A DNA stretch of 64,000 bases from Clostridium ihumii AP5 (lineage in GTDB: Bacteria > Bacillota > Clostridia > Clostridiales > Clostridiaceae): contig NZ_CCAT010000045.1 in NCBI RefSeq assembly GCF_000612845.1, positions 62,001 to 126,000 on the forward strand, written 5' to 3'. Numbering within the stretch: the stretch's first letter is position 1; every line of letters starts with the position of its first letter. Shown here one piece after another: positions 18,012-28,595 of this stretch. The notes beneath the pieces were generated by a model. The model saw only the letters and a program-made list of their open reading frames with translations, was not told the origin of the DNA and did not search any database. The position numbers were made by a program, and so were the translations under genes.

Positions 18012-18947
18012 TTAAAATAACGTATTATCTGATATATAACATGCAATATTATTTTCTAAAAACATATCTTGAAATTTCTCTAACTCTTCATTTGTTACAT
18101 CACCATATTCACTATAATCATAGTTTTCTCCAAATTGATTCCATTTACTTTCACCCATTCTGTGAAATGGTAGTAAATTTATTTCCACTAAATTATTTTC
18201 CTTCATAAATTCAATAATTTCCTCTATATTTTTATCTGAATTATTAAATTTATCTATAACAGGTACTCTTAAAACCAATCTACCACTCCAATTAGATGAA
18301 ACTAATTTTCTTATATTATTTTTTATAATCGTATTATCTACTCCAGTTTTTTCTTTATGTTTTTTAGTGTCCATGTGCTTTAAATCTATAAAAGCAAAAT
18401 CTATATATTTCATAACATTCATAAATATTTCTTCTTTTGCATAAGCACTAGTTTCTATAGCTGTATGAAATCCTCTTTTTTTACATTCTTTTAATATTTC
18501 TATTAAAAATTCACTTTGCATCAATGGTTCTCCACCACTAAAAGTAACACCACCATTACTTCTCCAATTATTTGAATCTCTTTGTAATATCTTTAATAGT
18601 TCTTCAACTGAATACTCTTTATAGCAAAGCTTTAATGCATCATAATAACAAGATTTCACACATGAAAAATCATTACATGTTTTACATAGTTCTAAATCTA
18701 ATATAGGTTTATTAAGCTTATCAAACTTTATACCTTTCTTTTCACAACTATCTTTACATAAATTACAATCAGTTTTATACTTACAAGATAATTCACTAAA
18801 CATTATGCTACTCTTATTCCAACTTTCAGGATTAGCACACCATCTACATTTAAGTGGACATCCATTCATAAAAACAGTTGTTCTGCATCCAGGTCCATCA
18901 TGAACTGAAAAACTTTGTATATCAAAAATTTTAGCCTTATTTTTCAT
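18012..18947 (-). CDS. hpdA: 4-hydroxyphenylacetate decarboxylase activating enzyme (radical SAM)
   Basis: 311 residues from ATG 18947, with GGTGG just upstream; the longer frame begins with a GTG inside that site. It installs the glycyl radical on HpdB. The radical SAM cluster is C30-x3-C34-x2-C37. Two additional ferredoxin-like cysteine clusters (CNLCKDSC and CKTCNDFSCVKSC, within residues about 60-110) mark it as a GRE activase with an inserted 2[4Fe-4S] domain. The GGEPL motif is at SGGEPLMQS. It is the third gene of the operon, 11 bases after hpdC. Confidence 0.88.
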   Translation of the reverse strand: MKNKAKIFDIQSFSVHDGPGCRTTVFMNGCPLKCRWCANPESWNKSSIMFSELSCKYKTDCNLCKDSCEKKGIKFDKLNKPILDLELCKTCNDFSCVKSCYYDALKLCYKEYSVEELLKILQRDSNNWRSNGGVTFSGGEPLMQSEFLIEILKECKKRGFHTAIETSAYAKEEIFMNVMKYIDFAFIDLKHMDTKKHKEKTGVDNTIIKNNIRKLVSSNWSGRLVLRVPVIDKFNNSDKNIEEIIEFMKENNLVEINLLPFHRMGESKWNQFGENYDYSEYGDVTNEELEKFQDMFLENNIACYISDNTLF

Positions 18948-18958
18948 AATATCCACCT

Positions 18959-19216
18959 TTATTTAAACTTATGTCCTTCACATGTAATTGCTTTTAATTC
19001 TTTAAATGTCCAGTTTTCCTTTTTTAACCCTACACATTTGCCCATACCTTTTTCATCTTCATCTTTAAAATTTATACAATTCTTACACTTAGCCATCTCT
19101 TTAAAGCTACTACAAACTTCACTATCTATATTTATAAACTCTTTAGAAATCCTACAAATACCTTTTGAAGCATCTATAGCGCAAAAATTTAAGCAATCAT
19201 TATGTTTTAAATTCAT
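18959..19216 (-). CDS. hpdC: 4-hydroxyphenylacetate decarboxylase small subunit
   Basis: Starting at ATG 19216 (AAAGGAGTG upstream) gives exactly 85 residues with eight cysteines (8, 12, 21, 35, 44, 47, 61, 79), the length and cysteine pattern I know for HpdC of Clostridioides difficile. HpdC binds two [4Fe-4S] clusters and is required for activity and assembly of the large subunit. The start lies 4 bases from the hpdB stop (19221), so the two are translationally linked. The C-terminal ITCEGHKF is also characteristic. Its presence distinguishes this system from related arylacetate decarboxylases lacking a small subunit. Confidence 0.92.
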   Translation of the reverse strand: MNLKHNDCLNFCAIDASKGICRISKEFINIDSEVCSSFKEMAKCKNCINFKDEDEKGMGKCVGLKKENWTFKELKAITCEGHKFK

Positions 19217-19220
19217 TTTT

Positions 19221-21908
19221 CTACACTCCTTTATACTCTGTTCTTGATATAACTTCATCTTGTATAGGTTTTCCAAGTTCACACCAATATTGAGTAAATC
19301 CTGCAACTCTAACCATTAAATCTCTATATCCATCTGGATTTTTTTGTGCATCTTTAAGCATTTGTGAATCTATTATATTGTATTGAATATGGAACCCACC
19401 TTTTCTTAAATAACTTCTTGTTAAATCTAACAACTTCTTACTTCCTTGCATTCCTCTAAGTGCTGTTGGATGTAACTTTAAATTCATTTGAGAATTTTGA
19501 GATGTAGTATGATCCCAAATTGTAGCTGATTCAAATAATGCATATACACCATTTTTATCTGTTCCTGGATATGCTGATACAGATCCATCAGAATATGTGG
19601 TTCCACTAAGTCTTCCATCTGGTGTTGCAAGTGTTGCAGCTCCTTGTGGACCATGTGTTGAAACTGATATTTGACATGGATATAGTTTTTTGCCATACAA
19701 TGATTCCACACTTCTACATACTTTACTAAACCACTCTTCATATTCTAACAATATACTATCTGCATAAAAATCGTTATTACCATACTTAGGTGCTTTTAAA
19801 CATTCACCATATATCTTGTCATATTTATGGCTATCATCAAATTTTACTTGATCTACTAAAGAATAACTGCCAACTTCTGAAGCATTTTTAAATCCGAAAT
19901 TATTTACCATAGCATCTTTTAATTCTTCCAGTGTATGTTCTCCTTCATAAACAACTTTTTTAATTGCAGCTAATGAGTTAACCATTGTTATAGTTCCACA
20001 ACTTTCTACATTAAAAGTTGCATTATATCTATAACCCATATTTCCAATGTGCTGTCCCTTTTCTAAACAATCTGGTTTTAAAAATGAATTTAAAACAGAC
20101 ATATTTTGTTTTCTCCAAATGTCATGCTCTATATTGTTGGTCTTATCTAAAATTTTAATAGTTTCTTCATAGTATTCTTTAAAAGTTTCAAAGAATTCTT
20201 CAAAAGTTTCTAATTTCTTATTATGTGGCTTATAAACTTGTGTGCCAGTTCTATAATCTTTACCATTTGTTATAACAAGTTCAATTATTTTAGGGTTTGC
20301 TATAAAATGTACACCTACGCTTGTTGGCTGACCTGCACCCCCTGGAACATAGTATGTCTTGTTATTTAAGTGAAGTGGTTTAAAACAACATGGAGATGTC
20401 TCTAAACATCCACCTATAGCAATTGCCCTTGCCTCCTCTATAGTCATACCTTCTTCTGCAAACTGATTCATAAGAAATTCTATTGCATTTCTATTATTTA
20501 TCCATGCAGGATATCCAGCTCCAGTTTTATTGCTTTCAACTGCTTTAAGTAAAAATTCTTCTGGTAACTTTTCATCATAAATTATTGTTAACGTTGGTTG
20601 AGGAGTTTTACAACTAATTCCAGCTTCTAATATAAGCATTTCTAATTCATTGGCTGCTGATTTACCATCTTTAGTAAGTCCACCCATACTTAAATTATTA
20701 AAAGTATTTCCTGATAAAACTCCTCCATTTACTCCAGCTGATGCAAAGCAATCTATACAAGTTATTTTTATTCTGTAAAGCTCCATAAGCTCTACTACTT
20801 CTTCTTTTGTAATTGTTCCATTATTTATATCTTGTTCATACCAAGGATATAGTACTTGTCCAAGTCTTCCTATAGACATTCCTGATATAGCATCTTCATT
20901 TACTGCTGCAATATGTATAGTGTAGCAAAGTTGAAGTGCTTCTCTAAATGTACTAGGTTTATTATATGCTATATGCTCTAATACATTTGCTATATTTTCA
21001 TATTCTGCTTTTTCTTCTCCATTTTCTAATGTAGCTAAAAATTTAGCATGTTTTGCATAATTTAAAATCCAATTTTGTATTCCCTCTATTACATTTATTA
21101 CAGCTTCATAAAAATAAAGTCTATCCATTCCTATTATGCCATCACCATCGGCATTACCTGCTACTTCTTTTATACATTCTTTTGCCATATTTATTAATTC
21201 ATTTAATCCATACTCTAGTGGATAATAATAGTTTATAACTTCTCTACCTTGTGGAATTGTATATCCTGAATCAAACATACAAATTAAACTATCCATTATA
21301 TTTTTTTTAGTTTCATATTCAGGTACTAATTTCTCATATCTAAGACTTACATCCTCTACTGATTTGTTTTCCCACTGACGAGCAACTCTTAAAAGTGCAG
21401 GTATTTCATCTTTTCTCATACCAAATTTTCCTGCTATAGATACAACTTCTCCAAAACTTTTAGTTACGTTTCCTCCACCTTGTCCAAATTGACTTAGTTC
21501 ATCTGCACTATTAGTCTTACACGCTTCTTTTTCGATTTCATCTCCTTGTGCTATAAAGAAACTTTCACTTAACCATGGCATTGGAAAAGAACCTCTATAA
21601 TTATAAGTTTTTTGCATAACTAGTTTTTCACCTGGAATTATATTCGGTGTCATATGTGTAAATGCTGACTTCAATGCTTTAGCTCTTCTAACTACCGTTA
21701 TCTCTCCATCTAATTCATTCCAAGTCCTAGTATACCAATATGGAAATTCCATATCTGCTGTAGATAATGTATTGTAAAACACATTTCTTAAATCTTCTGC
21801 TCTCTTAGTTGGAGTTTTTCTCACTTCAATGCAATCATTGCTTGCTTTAGATTCAATCCCATTACTTTTAAGAATTTCTCTAATCTTATCTTCCTTATCC
21901 TTTAACAT
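19221..21908 (-). CDS. hpdB: 4-hydroxyphenylacetate decarboxylase, glycyl radical subunit
   Basis: An 895-residue glycyl radical enzyme that converts 4-hydroxyphenylacetate, a tyrosine breakdown product, to p-cresol and CO2. Catalytic Cys501 and Glu503 lie in GGCLETSPC, and the radical glycine is Gly870 in RVAGFTQYW. These positions sit within three residues of those in C. difficile HpdB. ATG 21908 has a GGGGGG-rich binding site. It leads the hpdBCA operon. A dispersed repeat and a palindrome lie about 60-75 bases upstream. Gene order, the HpdC partner and the C-x-E motif together make the assignment strong. Confidence 0.92.
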   Translation of the reverse strand: MLKDKEDKIREILKSNGIESKASNDCIEVRKTPTKRAEDLRNVFYNTLSTADMEFPYWYTRTWNELDGEITVVRRAKALKSAFTHMTPNIIPGEKLVMQKTYNYRGSFPMPWLSESFFIAQGDEIEKEACKTNSADELSQFGQGGGNVTKSFGEVVSIAGKFGMRKDEIPALLRVARQWENKSVEDVSLRYEKLVPEYETKKNIMDSLICMFDSGYTIPQGREVINYYYPLEYGLNELINMAKECIKEVAGNADGDGIIGMDRLYFYEAVINVIEGIQNWILNYAKHAKFLATLENGEEKAEYENIANVLEHIAYNKPSTFREALQLCYTIHIAAVNEDAISGMSIGRLGQVLYPWYEQDINNGTITKEEVVELMELYRIKITCIDCFASAGVNGGVLSGNTFNNLSMGGLTKDGKSAANELEMLILEAGISCKTPQPTLTIIYDEKLPEEFLLKAVESNKTGAGYPAWINNRNAIEFLMNQFAEEGMTIEEARAIAIGGCLETSPCCFKPLHLNNKTYYVPGGAGQPTSVGVHFIANPKIIELVITNGKDYRTGTQVYKPHNKKLETFEEFFETFKEYYEETIKILDKTNNIEHDIWRKQNMSVLNSFLKPDCLEKGQHIGNMGYRYNATFNVESCGTITMVNSLAAIKKVVYEGEHTLEELKDAMVNNFGFKNASEVGSYSLVDQVKFDDSHKYDKIYGECLKAPKYGNNDFYADSILLEYEEWFSKVCRSVESLYGKKLYPCQISVSTHGPQGAATLATPDGRLSGTTYSDGSVSAYPGTDKNGVYALFESATIWDHTTSQNSQMNLKLHPTALRGMQGSKKLLDLTRSYLRKGGFHIQYNIIDSQMLKDAQKNPDGYRDLMVRVAGFTQYWCELGKPIQDEVISRTEYKGV

Positions 21909-21966
21909 CTCAATCCCCCCAAATATTTATTCACTTTTAATATACTCTCTATAACTCTTAAATCGT

Positions 21967-21983
21967 TAGTGTAAATTACACTA
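21967..21983. promoter_or_regulatory. 17-bp palindromic candidate operator of hpdBCA
   Basis: TAGTGTAAATTACACTA, a perfect palindrome centred 67 bases upstream of the hpdB start codon. Its spacing is compatible with an activator site just above a promoter, and its form resembles Crp/Fnr-type sites. It touches the end of a dispersed repeat (CTATAGGG from 21981). Binding by the neighbouring Crp/Fnr protein is inferred. Confidence 0.5.
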
Positions 21984-22342
21984 TAGGGTTCCAAGTTCAA
22001 ATTTAAAATAATATCTTTATCAAGTGATATTATTAAGCTTACAGTTTATTTTTATATTTGGAACCAAGTAAGAGTTAAGAGTGAAAAGTGAAAAGTTATA
22101 GTTGATATTACTCACTTCGTTCCTAATATCTAAAAATACAAGTTAATAAAAACTAAGTTTTTATATAATCTTTAATTAATTTGCTTTGCAAATTACTATA
22201 AAAATCGATTTTTTAAAACTGATACTTCAGTTTTATCCTACATTGTTAATCGTTAATTGTTAATTTTTATATAATAATTTAGTTATCTCTTTCTCAACTG
22301 AAACAACAGTAATTGCATTTTTAGCTTGTATTCATAAGTTAA
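21981..22342 (+). repeat. dispersed MITE-like repeat, full copy
   Basis: Begins CTATAGGGTTCCAAGTTCAAA. It then shows TTTGGAACCA, a 7-bp-periodic block (AAGAGTT, AAGAGTG, AAAAGTG, AAAAGTT), ATTACTCACTTCGTTCCTAATAT, and hairpins around AAAACTAAGTTTTTA, TTGCTTTGCAAA and AAAACTGATACTTCAGTTTT. A TTGTTAA-type block and CTTTCTCAACTGAAA follow, ending near AGCTTGTATTCATAA. It separates hpdB from the GalT-like gene. Confidence 0.75.
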
Positions 22343-22416
22343 GCTATCATGTTGAAATAATACAAACCATACTTAAGTTAAATATTGTTAATATAAGAAG
22401 ATTTGAACTCAAGGTG

Positions 22417-22425
22417 TGTTATAAT
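22417..22425 (+). promoter_or_regulatory. extended -10 promoter element
   Basis: TGTTATAAT, a consensus -10 with TG extension, 66 bases before the next start codon. No good -35 at 17 bases. Confidence 0.4.
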
Positions 22426-22490
22426 ATAAATAATTATTTTAGTTTATAATATAATTTATATTCAGTAATATTTATTAAGTAGGTGACTAT

Positions 22491-23264
22491 ATGAATAGTG
22501 ATAAATATATAAATTTCTTTTATAGTATAGGTAAATCTAAGCCTAATGATTTACACAAAGAAGATAATGGTTGTCCCTTCTGTAACAAGGAAGAATTACA
22601 AAACATTATAGAACAATCTGATGATATAATTCTCTTAAAAAACAAATATCCAACTTTAGAGAATACACTTCAACTAGTAATAATTGAAACTGAAAAATGT
22701 GGCTTAAATATATCATCTTATTCTAAACCTCATAACAGAAAATTATTTACCTTTGCTATTAATCATTGGTTAGAAATAATAGAAAGCAATGAATTTAAAT
22801 CAGTAATTTTATATAAAAATCATGGTCCTATGTCTGGTGGTAGTTTAAAACATTCTCATATGCAAATAATAGGTTTGTATGATATTAACTATGAGGATTT
22901 AATACATCAAGAATATTTCGAAGGTTCTACTATATACAAAAATGACTTATGTGAAGTAAATCTATCTACTAAGCCATTAAACTGTTTTACAGAATTCAAT
23001 GTAATAATAAATGATATTAATAATGTTAATGCACTTGCTGACAACGTACAGATACTTGTTCACTATATATTAAATAACTATAATGCTCACTGTGATAGTT
23101 TTAATTTATTTTTCTATAAAATTGATGAACAAATAATATGTAAAATAGTTCCTCGTTTTGTTACTTCTCCACTTTTACTAGGATATTCACTAAAACAAAT
23201 TCCTAATAATTCAAAAGAAGTTATAAAAAAAATAAAAAAGCTATATTATACTAAATCAGACTAA
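22491..23264 (+). CDS. GalT/HIT-superfamily protein (DUF4931-like)
   Basis: A 257-residue protein resembling galactose-1-phosphate uridylyltransferases. It has an N-terminal metal-binding pair Cys28-Pro-Phe-Cys31 (CPFC), a KNHGPMSGGSLKHSHMQI segment containing the HxHxQ nucleotidyl-transfer motif, and a C-terminal domain of the same fold. It is shorter than true GalT (about 350 residues) and not near galactose genes, so its substrate is unknown. The AAGTAGGTGA site before ATG supports the start. Confidence 0.7.
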   Translation: MNSDKYINFFYSIGKSKPNDLHKEDNGCPFCNKEELQNIIEQSDDIILLKNKYPTLENTLQLVIIETEKCGLNISSYSKPHNRKLFTFAINHWLEIIESNEFKSVILYKNHGPMSGGSLKHSHMQIIGLYDINYEDLIHQEYFEGSTIYKNDLCEVNLSTKPLNCFTEFNVIINDINNVNALADNVQILVHYILNNYNAHCDSFNLFFYKIDEQIICKIVPRFVTSPLLLGYSLKQIPNNSKEVIKKIKKLYYTKSD

Positions 23265-23265
23265 A

Positions 23266-23298
23266 AAAAGAAGCATGAATAAAATTTATGCTTCTTTT
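23266..23298. terminator. bidirectional terminator
   Basis: An 11-bp stem AAAAGAAGCAT/ATGCTTCTTTT. Its right arm contains the last codons of the converging acetyltransferase gene. Confidence 0.75.
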
Positions 23299-23996
23299 GA
23301 TATTATAAATTCTTTTGACAAAATCTTAAAACCTATAGACTTTGCAAGATTTAATGATGCTAAATTTTCATTATACACTAAGTATATAGGAATTATATTA
23401 TTATCAAAACACCATTTTGTAGCAGCTATTGTAACTTGTTTTCCATAACCATAGCCTCTATATTTAGGATTTGTCCATACTGTTAAATTGCCACCATTAT
23501 AATCTATATTTGATATTTTACAATAAGAAACTATTTTATCATCCTTTAAAATTACAAATTCTCTTCCTTCTAAAATTTCTTTTTCTTTTCTCTTCCATAT
23601 ATCTTCAATTTCATTCTTGTTTCTTCCTTTCAAATTTTTCATCAGAATTTCTTCTGTAAGTCTTTGAACTTTATTATCTATCTCTACAAATTTAAATATA
23701 TTTTCTTCTATTGTCATTCTATACATAAACCTTGAACTATAATCTTTTAACTTTTTATAAAAAAACTTCTTTATCTCCTCTAAATTCATGTGTTTTAAAT
23801 GTATAAATTCATCATAAAAACTAGGTGATATTGAAAAAACTTCTTTATTTTCTATATTAGTAATTATTAAATAATGAAAATAATAATTATTTATAGGAAC
23901 ATCTCTTTGCTTACTTTTAAATATAGTTTTTCCATTATCCAAATCATCTCTTATTACATCCAAATAATTTAAATAGTAATTATAAAAATCCCTCAT
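23286..23996 (-). CDS. GNAT-family N-acetyltransferase
   Basis: 236 residues, TAGGAGG before ATG. The C-terminal half (about 125-230) is a GNAT domain with the acetyl-CoA motif NPKYRGYGYGKQVT and the downstream YLVYNENLASLNLAKSIGF helix typical of the FR47-like group. The N-terminal half is an extra all-alpha/beta region of unknown role, as in other clostridial GNAT proteins of this length. The substrate is unknown. Confidence 0.8.
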   Translation of the reverse strand: MRDFYNYYLNYLDVIRDDLDNGKTIFKSKQRDVPINNYYFHYLIITNIENKEVFSISPSFYDEFIHLKHMNLEEIKKFFYKKLKDYSSRFMYRMTIEENIFKFVEIDNKVQRLTEEILMKNLKGRNKNEIEDIWKRKEKEILEGREFVILKDDKIVSYCKISNIDYNGGNLTVWTNPKYRGYGYGKQVTIAATKWCFDNNIIPIYLVYNENLASLNLAKSIGFKILSKEFIISKEA

Positions 23997-24124
23997 TCAT
24001 CATCCTCCTAAACACTATGATATATGTTTCTATTCCAATATTTTAATCTACACACTTATTAATTTATAATCTTAAAATTTAATGAATTCTCACCTACAAA
24101 AGTGGTAATGACATTTAAGAATAT

Positions 24125-24410
24125 AAATACTTGGAAACTCTATTTCAACATTCGCCTTAAATTCTCAATTAACACCTGGGGATTGAAATCCACGCTACAA
24201 TGTTTTATTTGTGCTTCAAATAAAATTAATATAATACTTATTCATAAAAATGTTTTATTTGTGCTTCAAATAAAATTAATATAATACTTATTCATAAAAA
24301 GTTCATTTTGGAGAATAAATTCCCCATCATAATATTCTTACTAACCATAGTTTTAATAGTAAATATCACTACTCCTTTGAATATTTTATAAAACTTACTT
24401 TTCATACAAT
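24125..24410 (+). repeat. dispersed repeat with second core type and a tandem duplication
   Basis: Contains the second core: GGGGATTGAAATCC, then TGTTTTATTTG..CAAATAAAA hairpins, GTTCATTTTGGAGAATAAAT, TCCCCATCATAATATTCTTAC and ACCATAGTTTTAATAGT. The same core occurs at 29.76 and 48.30 kb. Ends are degraded (CTTGGAAACTC at 24130). A 50-base unit is perfectly duplicated inside it. Confidence 0.65.
24201..24300 (+). repeat. perfect 50-bp tandem duplication
   Basis: Bases 24201-24250 and 24251-24300 are identical. Each unit holds the TTTTATTTG/CAAATAAAA hairpin. The other two copies of this core have a single unit. Confidence 0.9.
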
Positions 24411-24411
24411 A

Positions 24412-24789
24412 TCAATCTTTCAAATAAAACAATTCTACTTCTGTAAAATCACAGGTTAAACTTTCTTGTTTCAATTTTTCTTTAACTTCCTTAGCTAATC
24501 TTAAAACAGATGTTTTAAATCCTTCAATATCACTTGTGTATTCCTTATTAAGTGTGCCAGCTATAATAATTGTATCTTCTCCGCCTTTAGGGCATCCCCA
24601 CATTCCACTATATACAGTTTTACTACTGCAAATTACAGCTGATACATATATACCACTTTCCTCATACTCTTTTATAGCTATCTCTTGCCATAGTACTCCT
24701 AACATTTCAAGTCCATTTACTACTTCATTATTATGAAAATATCCTTCATTTATCCCTGTTATAATTTCAAACTTAACTGTCTTATCCAC
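24412..24789 (-). CDS. unknown small soluble protein
   Basis: 125 residues starting at GTG 24789 with GAAGGA 7-8 bases upstream. It is a compact alpha/beta-looking protein without signal peptide or membrane segment; conserved-looking stretches are VYSGMWGCPKGGEDT and LEMLGVLWQEIA. I do not recognise the family. Its stop lies directly beside a dispersed repeat. Confidence 0.6.
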   Translation of the reverse strand: MDKTVKFEIITGINEGYFHNNEVVNGLEMLGVLWQEIAIKEYEESGIYVSAVICSSKTVYSGMWGCPKGGEDTIIIAGTLNKEYTSDIEGFKTSVLRLAKEVKEKLKQESLTCDFTEVELFYLKD

Positions 24790-24894
24790 TTTATCATCCT
24801 TCTCTTTTTAAATATTGTAATAAATACATATAGACTTAATATTAAATTTTAAAATATAAATTATACTTTCTAAAAAAATTTTGATAAAAAAATA

Positions 24895-24917
24895 GGAACT
24901 ATCTCTAAGATAGTTCC
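24895..24917 (-). terminator. collagenase terminator
   Basis: A 10-bp GGAACTATCT/AGATAGTTCC stem with a 3-base loop and a T-run on the minus strand. Confidence 0.8.
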
Positions 24918-24925
24918 CATAAATT

Positions 24926-27900
24926 CTATTTTATTATAAAGTTATAATCTGATGCTCCATCATCATATCCATAAACATATAAATAGTAATTTCCTTTAGT
25001 TAATTTGTATTTATTACTTAATTCTTTATCATTTATATTTGCATAACCTATATAATTATTTAAATCATCTTCTTTGTATAATAACCAGTTCATACCTTTA
25101 TCACTTAACTTGTTTAATATTATTTCTACATCCTTATCACTATCCACACTAAACTTAAATATATCATTATTATCTTCTTTACTTAAGCTAGCTAAAACAG
25201 TTTTATTCATAATAATACTATTTGCTTTTTCAAAACTATTATTATCTTCTTTTTCTTTTATTTTCTCTGGCTCTTTCTCTTTCAATTTTCCATTTATCCT
25301 AAAGCCATATTGTTCATCTTTATCCTCATATTTGTAAACTTTTAAATAGTATCTTCCTGGTTTTGTAACTTTATAACTACCATCTAAATTTTCATTTATT
25401 GGATATGCAAGCATTCCATCTTTATCTTCTTCACTAGATAATATCCAATTTATGCTTGAATTTTCTTCCTTAACAAATTGGAAACTTAAATCACCTATTT
25501 CATCTACATCAAAATAATAAATATCAATGTTGTCATCACCATATAAATCACCATAAACCACTGTATTTGAAACTATTGGACCAGATGCATTTTCAAACTT
25601 ATTATTTGGTTCTACATCTAATTTACCATCATTATTATCACCAGTAGACTCTTTTTTTATATTTATAGTTGTACTTCCCTTTCCAATTGCTCCTTTATCA
25701 TCTTTTACAGATAACTTAACTAAATAAGTTCCTTCATTCTCATAGATATGACTTGGGTTCTTTTCACTACTTGTGCTTCCATCTCCAAAATCCCAAGCAT
25801 ACTCAACTATTTTACCATCTACATCATTAGATTTTTCTCCTATAAAGTTTATAGTTTCTCCAACTTTACCATAATTAGTAGCTTCTATTTTTGCATTTGG
25901 TGCACTATTTTCATTATCTATTTTGTTTCCCTTATTAAGACCTGTAAATACAACATCATATTCATAATTATTATTTTTATTAACTCTATAGTTTACAAAA
26001 TAACAATTTACTGTTTCATATCCACTCCAAGATTTATCTTCAAGTCTTTCTATGAATTCATTTGCTTTATTGTTCATTTCTTTCCAATCTTCTAATTCAC
26101 CATTACTTCTTTTGCCTTCATAAGTTCCTCTTAGTTCAAAACTATTAAAGAAATCACCAGCATCTTCATCAACTGAAACATTTTTTAAATTTGAAACTGA
26201 TTCTATATCAGCATAAACTTCTTTAGAATTTTTATTATCATGATTTTTTAAATAATCATCTGAAACTAAAGGTACTGTTAATGTTTCATATTTATCAACT
26301 AATCTTTGCATATGCTTTTGATATCCAGCATCAATTTCTTTATCTTTAGCAACCTTCTCTATATACGCATCATATCCACTAACATCATTGTTTTTTATTT
26401 GATTTATAAATGTTTTAAATAAAGGCATATTTTCATTATACATATAATCAGAGAAAGCAAATCCATAATAATAGAATTCCCAAGATCCATATTTTGAATG
26501 AACTAATTTATTTGTTGAAAATCTTTCTTCTGGATTTCTGCTTAATCCACTAACTTCTGATTTTCTAGGAAGTATATTATCTTTTCTTGTAGATCCTGCA
26601 AAGAACTCTGCTGATCCTTCTTCAAGCCAAGTTATCCTTCCATCTTTTCCTTTATAAAAATCTGCTGTTCCCCACATACCTGGAACTAAATATCTTCCTT
26701 GTAAATAGTGAGTATACTCATGTCTAAATAATTCTTCTAAACTAAAAATACTCTCTGCTTCTGTTCTTTCATAAGTGAAGAATGCACCATCACCTTCTAT
26801 ATAAATTCCACCATTATCTGTGCTATATCCATATAACTTAGAATTCATTTTATATTCCTTTGGACTATTATATATAACCATAGTTAGTATATCATCAGGA
26901 TTTCCTTTTTCTAAAGCACTATCATTACCTACAACTCTAAAGAATTGAGAATTAACTTCTTTAGATGCCCAGTATAATCTTTTAATTTTATCTTCACTTA
27001 TCTTATCGCCTGCTTTTATTATCATTTTTCCATCATCAAAAGTATAAGTTTTTGGAAGATAGTGTTTTTTTCCTTCTTCTTTTGCTTTACTTACGTCTAC
27101 TTTTTCACCATTTGTCATAGTGCTATTAAAATCATATTCTATACTTTGTAATGCTGTAAAATATTGCTCACCTAGGTATGGATATATTTTCAGAGCTTTT
27201 TCTACATCTTTTTGCTTTGATATTTTATCACTATGAAATCCTGCAAGCTTTCCTGTATAATATATTCCGTTGTTTACAAGCCATTCACTTTCTTCACTTA
27301 CATTGCCTAAAAGTGCTAAATTGCTAACTTCATTAATAAAATTATCTATTTTCCCAAACCATGGTGTTTTATCTGCTTCTATTCTATTGTTATATGAATA
27401 TGATTGTAAATCATATTGAATTCCCTTTATTAATTCAAAAGTAGCTTGTCCTTTTCTATAATCTGATTCATACTCTGATATATTATTTCTATAATCTTTT
27501 AATATTTTAGTTGTTCCATTCACAACTTGAACATTACAAGCTGAATTTCCTATTAACATTCCTAAAGACTTGATAACTTCATTTTGACCAACTTCACCTA
27601 ATTTAAAATTAGGATTGTTTTCAATTGCTATCATTGCTGGAATAACTTTTTCTCTGTATTCTCTTTTGTATAACTTACTTAGTGAATCATTATAATATCC
27701 TAAATAAAATCCAGATCTTAAAACTTCTATAAGTGTTGGAATTCCCTTATCATCACTTGCTGTATATTGACTACCCTTTTCTTCTAAAGCATTAATAATT
27801 GCATTAATACGTTCATCATTTGAATAAAATTCATATGAATCATCACTTAACTCAAAAATTCCTGAAATCTGATGCCACTGACAATTAGATAACGTATCTA

Positions 27901-28237
27901 TAAGATCTTCATAACTTAATTTATTTAAATCCTTAAAAGTAAAATTATCATTTTGTCTAACATTTCTAGATATTTTAACTTTTTCTTCTTTTAAATTATC
28001 TGTATCTTGTTTTCCAACTAATTCCTTAGAATCATCTTTAATAGCATCACTTTCATTTTTAAATTGTTCAAATCCATAGCAATTTAATGCATCCTCATCT
28101 TTCACATTCTGACTCATGTTAACATTATTACTACTTAAATTCCTCATATCAGTTATTGCTGATACACTTATGCTTCCTGACATTATCATAGAGCTAATTA
28201 ACAGACATGAAATAATTTTAAATCCCTTACCTCTCAT
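24926..28237 (-). CDS. secreted M9 collagenase with PKD and two collagen-binding domains
   Basis: A 1103-residue precursor close in length to known clostridial collagenases (ColA, ColG). A signal peptide spans about 1-28. The collagenase unit spans about 90-680 with the zinc site HEYTH: His506, catalytic Glu507, His510, and Glu540 in [13 protein letters not shown] domain lies at about 778-862 (WDFGDGS at 815). Two PPC-type collagen-binding domains follow (about 870-985 and 990-1103) with repeated YYFDV/FKFSV and YYLKVY/YYLYVY motifs. It degrades native collagen outside the cell and is a tissue-invasion factor in histotoxic clostridia. GGGGG precedes ATG. I see no VirR-box-like repeats upstream. 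Confidence 0.93.
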   Translation of the reverse strand: MRGKGFKIISCLLISSMIMSGSISVSAITDMRNLSSNNVNMSQNVKDEDALNCYGFEQFKNESDAIKDDSKELVGKQDTDNLKEEKVKISRNVRQNDNFTFKDLNKLSYEDLIDTLSNCQWHQISGIFELSDDSYEFYSNDERINAIINALEEKGSQYTASDDKGIPTLIEVLRSGFYLGYYNDSLSKLYKREYREKVIPAMIAIENNPNFKLGEVGQNEVIKSLGMLIGNSACNVQVVNGTTKILKDYRNNISEYESDYRKGQATFELIKGIQYDLQSYSYNNRIEADKTPWFGKIDNFINEVSNLALLGNVSEESEWLVNNGIYYTGKLAGFHSDKISKQKDVEKALKIYPYLGEQYFTALQSIEYDFNSTMTNGEKVDVSKAKEEGKKHYLPKTYTFDDGKMIIKAGDKISEDKIKRLYWASKEVNSQFFRVVGNDSALEKGNPDDILTMVIYNSPKEYKMNSKLYGYSTDNGGIYIEGDGAFFTYERTEAESIFSLEELFRHEYTHYLQGRYLVPGMWGTADFYKGKDGRITWLEEGSAEFFAGSTRKDNILPRKSEVSGLSRNPEERFSTNKLVHSKYGSWEFYYYGFAFSDYMYNENMPLFKTFINQIKNNDVSGYDAYIEKVAKDKEIDAGYQKHMQRLVDKYETLTVPLVSDDYLKNHDNKNSKEVYADIESVSNLKNVSVDEDAGDFFNSFELRGTYEGKRSNGELEDWKEMNNKANEFIERLEDKSWSGYETVNCYFVNYRVNKNNNYEYDVVFTGLNKGNKIDNENSAPNAKIEATNYGKVGETINFIGEKSNDVDGKIVEYAWDFGDGSTSSEKNPSHIYENEGTYLVKLSVKDDKGAIGKGSTTINIKKESTGDNNDGKLDVEPNNKFENASGPIVSNTVVYGDLYGDDNIDIYYFDVDEIGDLSFQFVKEENSSINWILSSEEDKDGMLAYPINENLDGSYKVTKPGRYYLKVYKYEDKDEQYGFRINGKLKEKEPEKIKEKEDNNSFEKANSIIMNKTVLASLSKEDNNDIFKFSVDSDKDVEIILNKLSDKGMNWLLYKEDDLNNYIGYANINDKELSNKYKLTKGNYYLYVYGYDDGASDYNFIIK

Positions 28238-28281
28238 TTTTTAATTCCCCCTTAAATTTTGTTTTAAGATACTTTTTTTGC

Positions 28282-28310
28282 TTTAAAGTAATGTTATTGT
28301 ATTTTGTCAA
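28282..28310 (-). promoter_or_regulatory. candidate promoter of the collagenase gene
   Basis: On the minus strand, a perfect TTGACA (28305-28310), 17-base spacer, weak TTTAAA (28282-28287), about 45 bases before the start codon. The remaining 28311-28580 DNA is AT-rich leader and promoter space shared with the divergent cold-shock gene. Confidence 0.45.
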
Positions 28311-28595
28311 TTTTTATATTTACATTTTGTTTTCTAAATTATATTTATGCGCGCACTAAATATTTGTTACCTTTAAGAATTACATACTTTTAAAGCACTA
28401 AATTTACATTACAATCTAATATTTCGTATCTTTAACTTTTTTCTAAATACTTACATAAATTATTTTTGATACATATTATATATATATTTTGTATTTTTTA
28501 CTTTATTAAACATTTTTATTTTTATTGAATATTTATTTTATAAAAACAAATACTATCTCTATTAATTATTTTATATTTACAAGGAGATTTTAAAA

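Noticed and set aside
24177..24300. GATTGAAATCC followed by tandem units looked like a CRISPR repeat array
   Set aside because: Only two units, identical and directly adjacent with no spacers; the same core occurs once at two other places as part of the dispersed repeat, and no cas gene is present.
25748..26095. Plus-strand ORF of 115 residues opposite the collagenase gene
   Set aside because: No ribosome binding site and fully contained in the well-supported collagenase frame.
28238..28595. Possible riboswitch or cold-shock RNA thermosensor in the csp leader
   Set aside because: The stretch is almost pure A/T and I could not identify a specific conserved structure.
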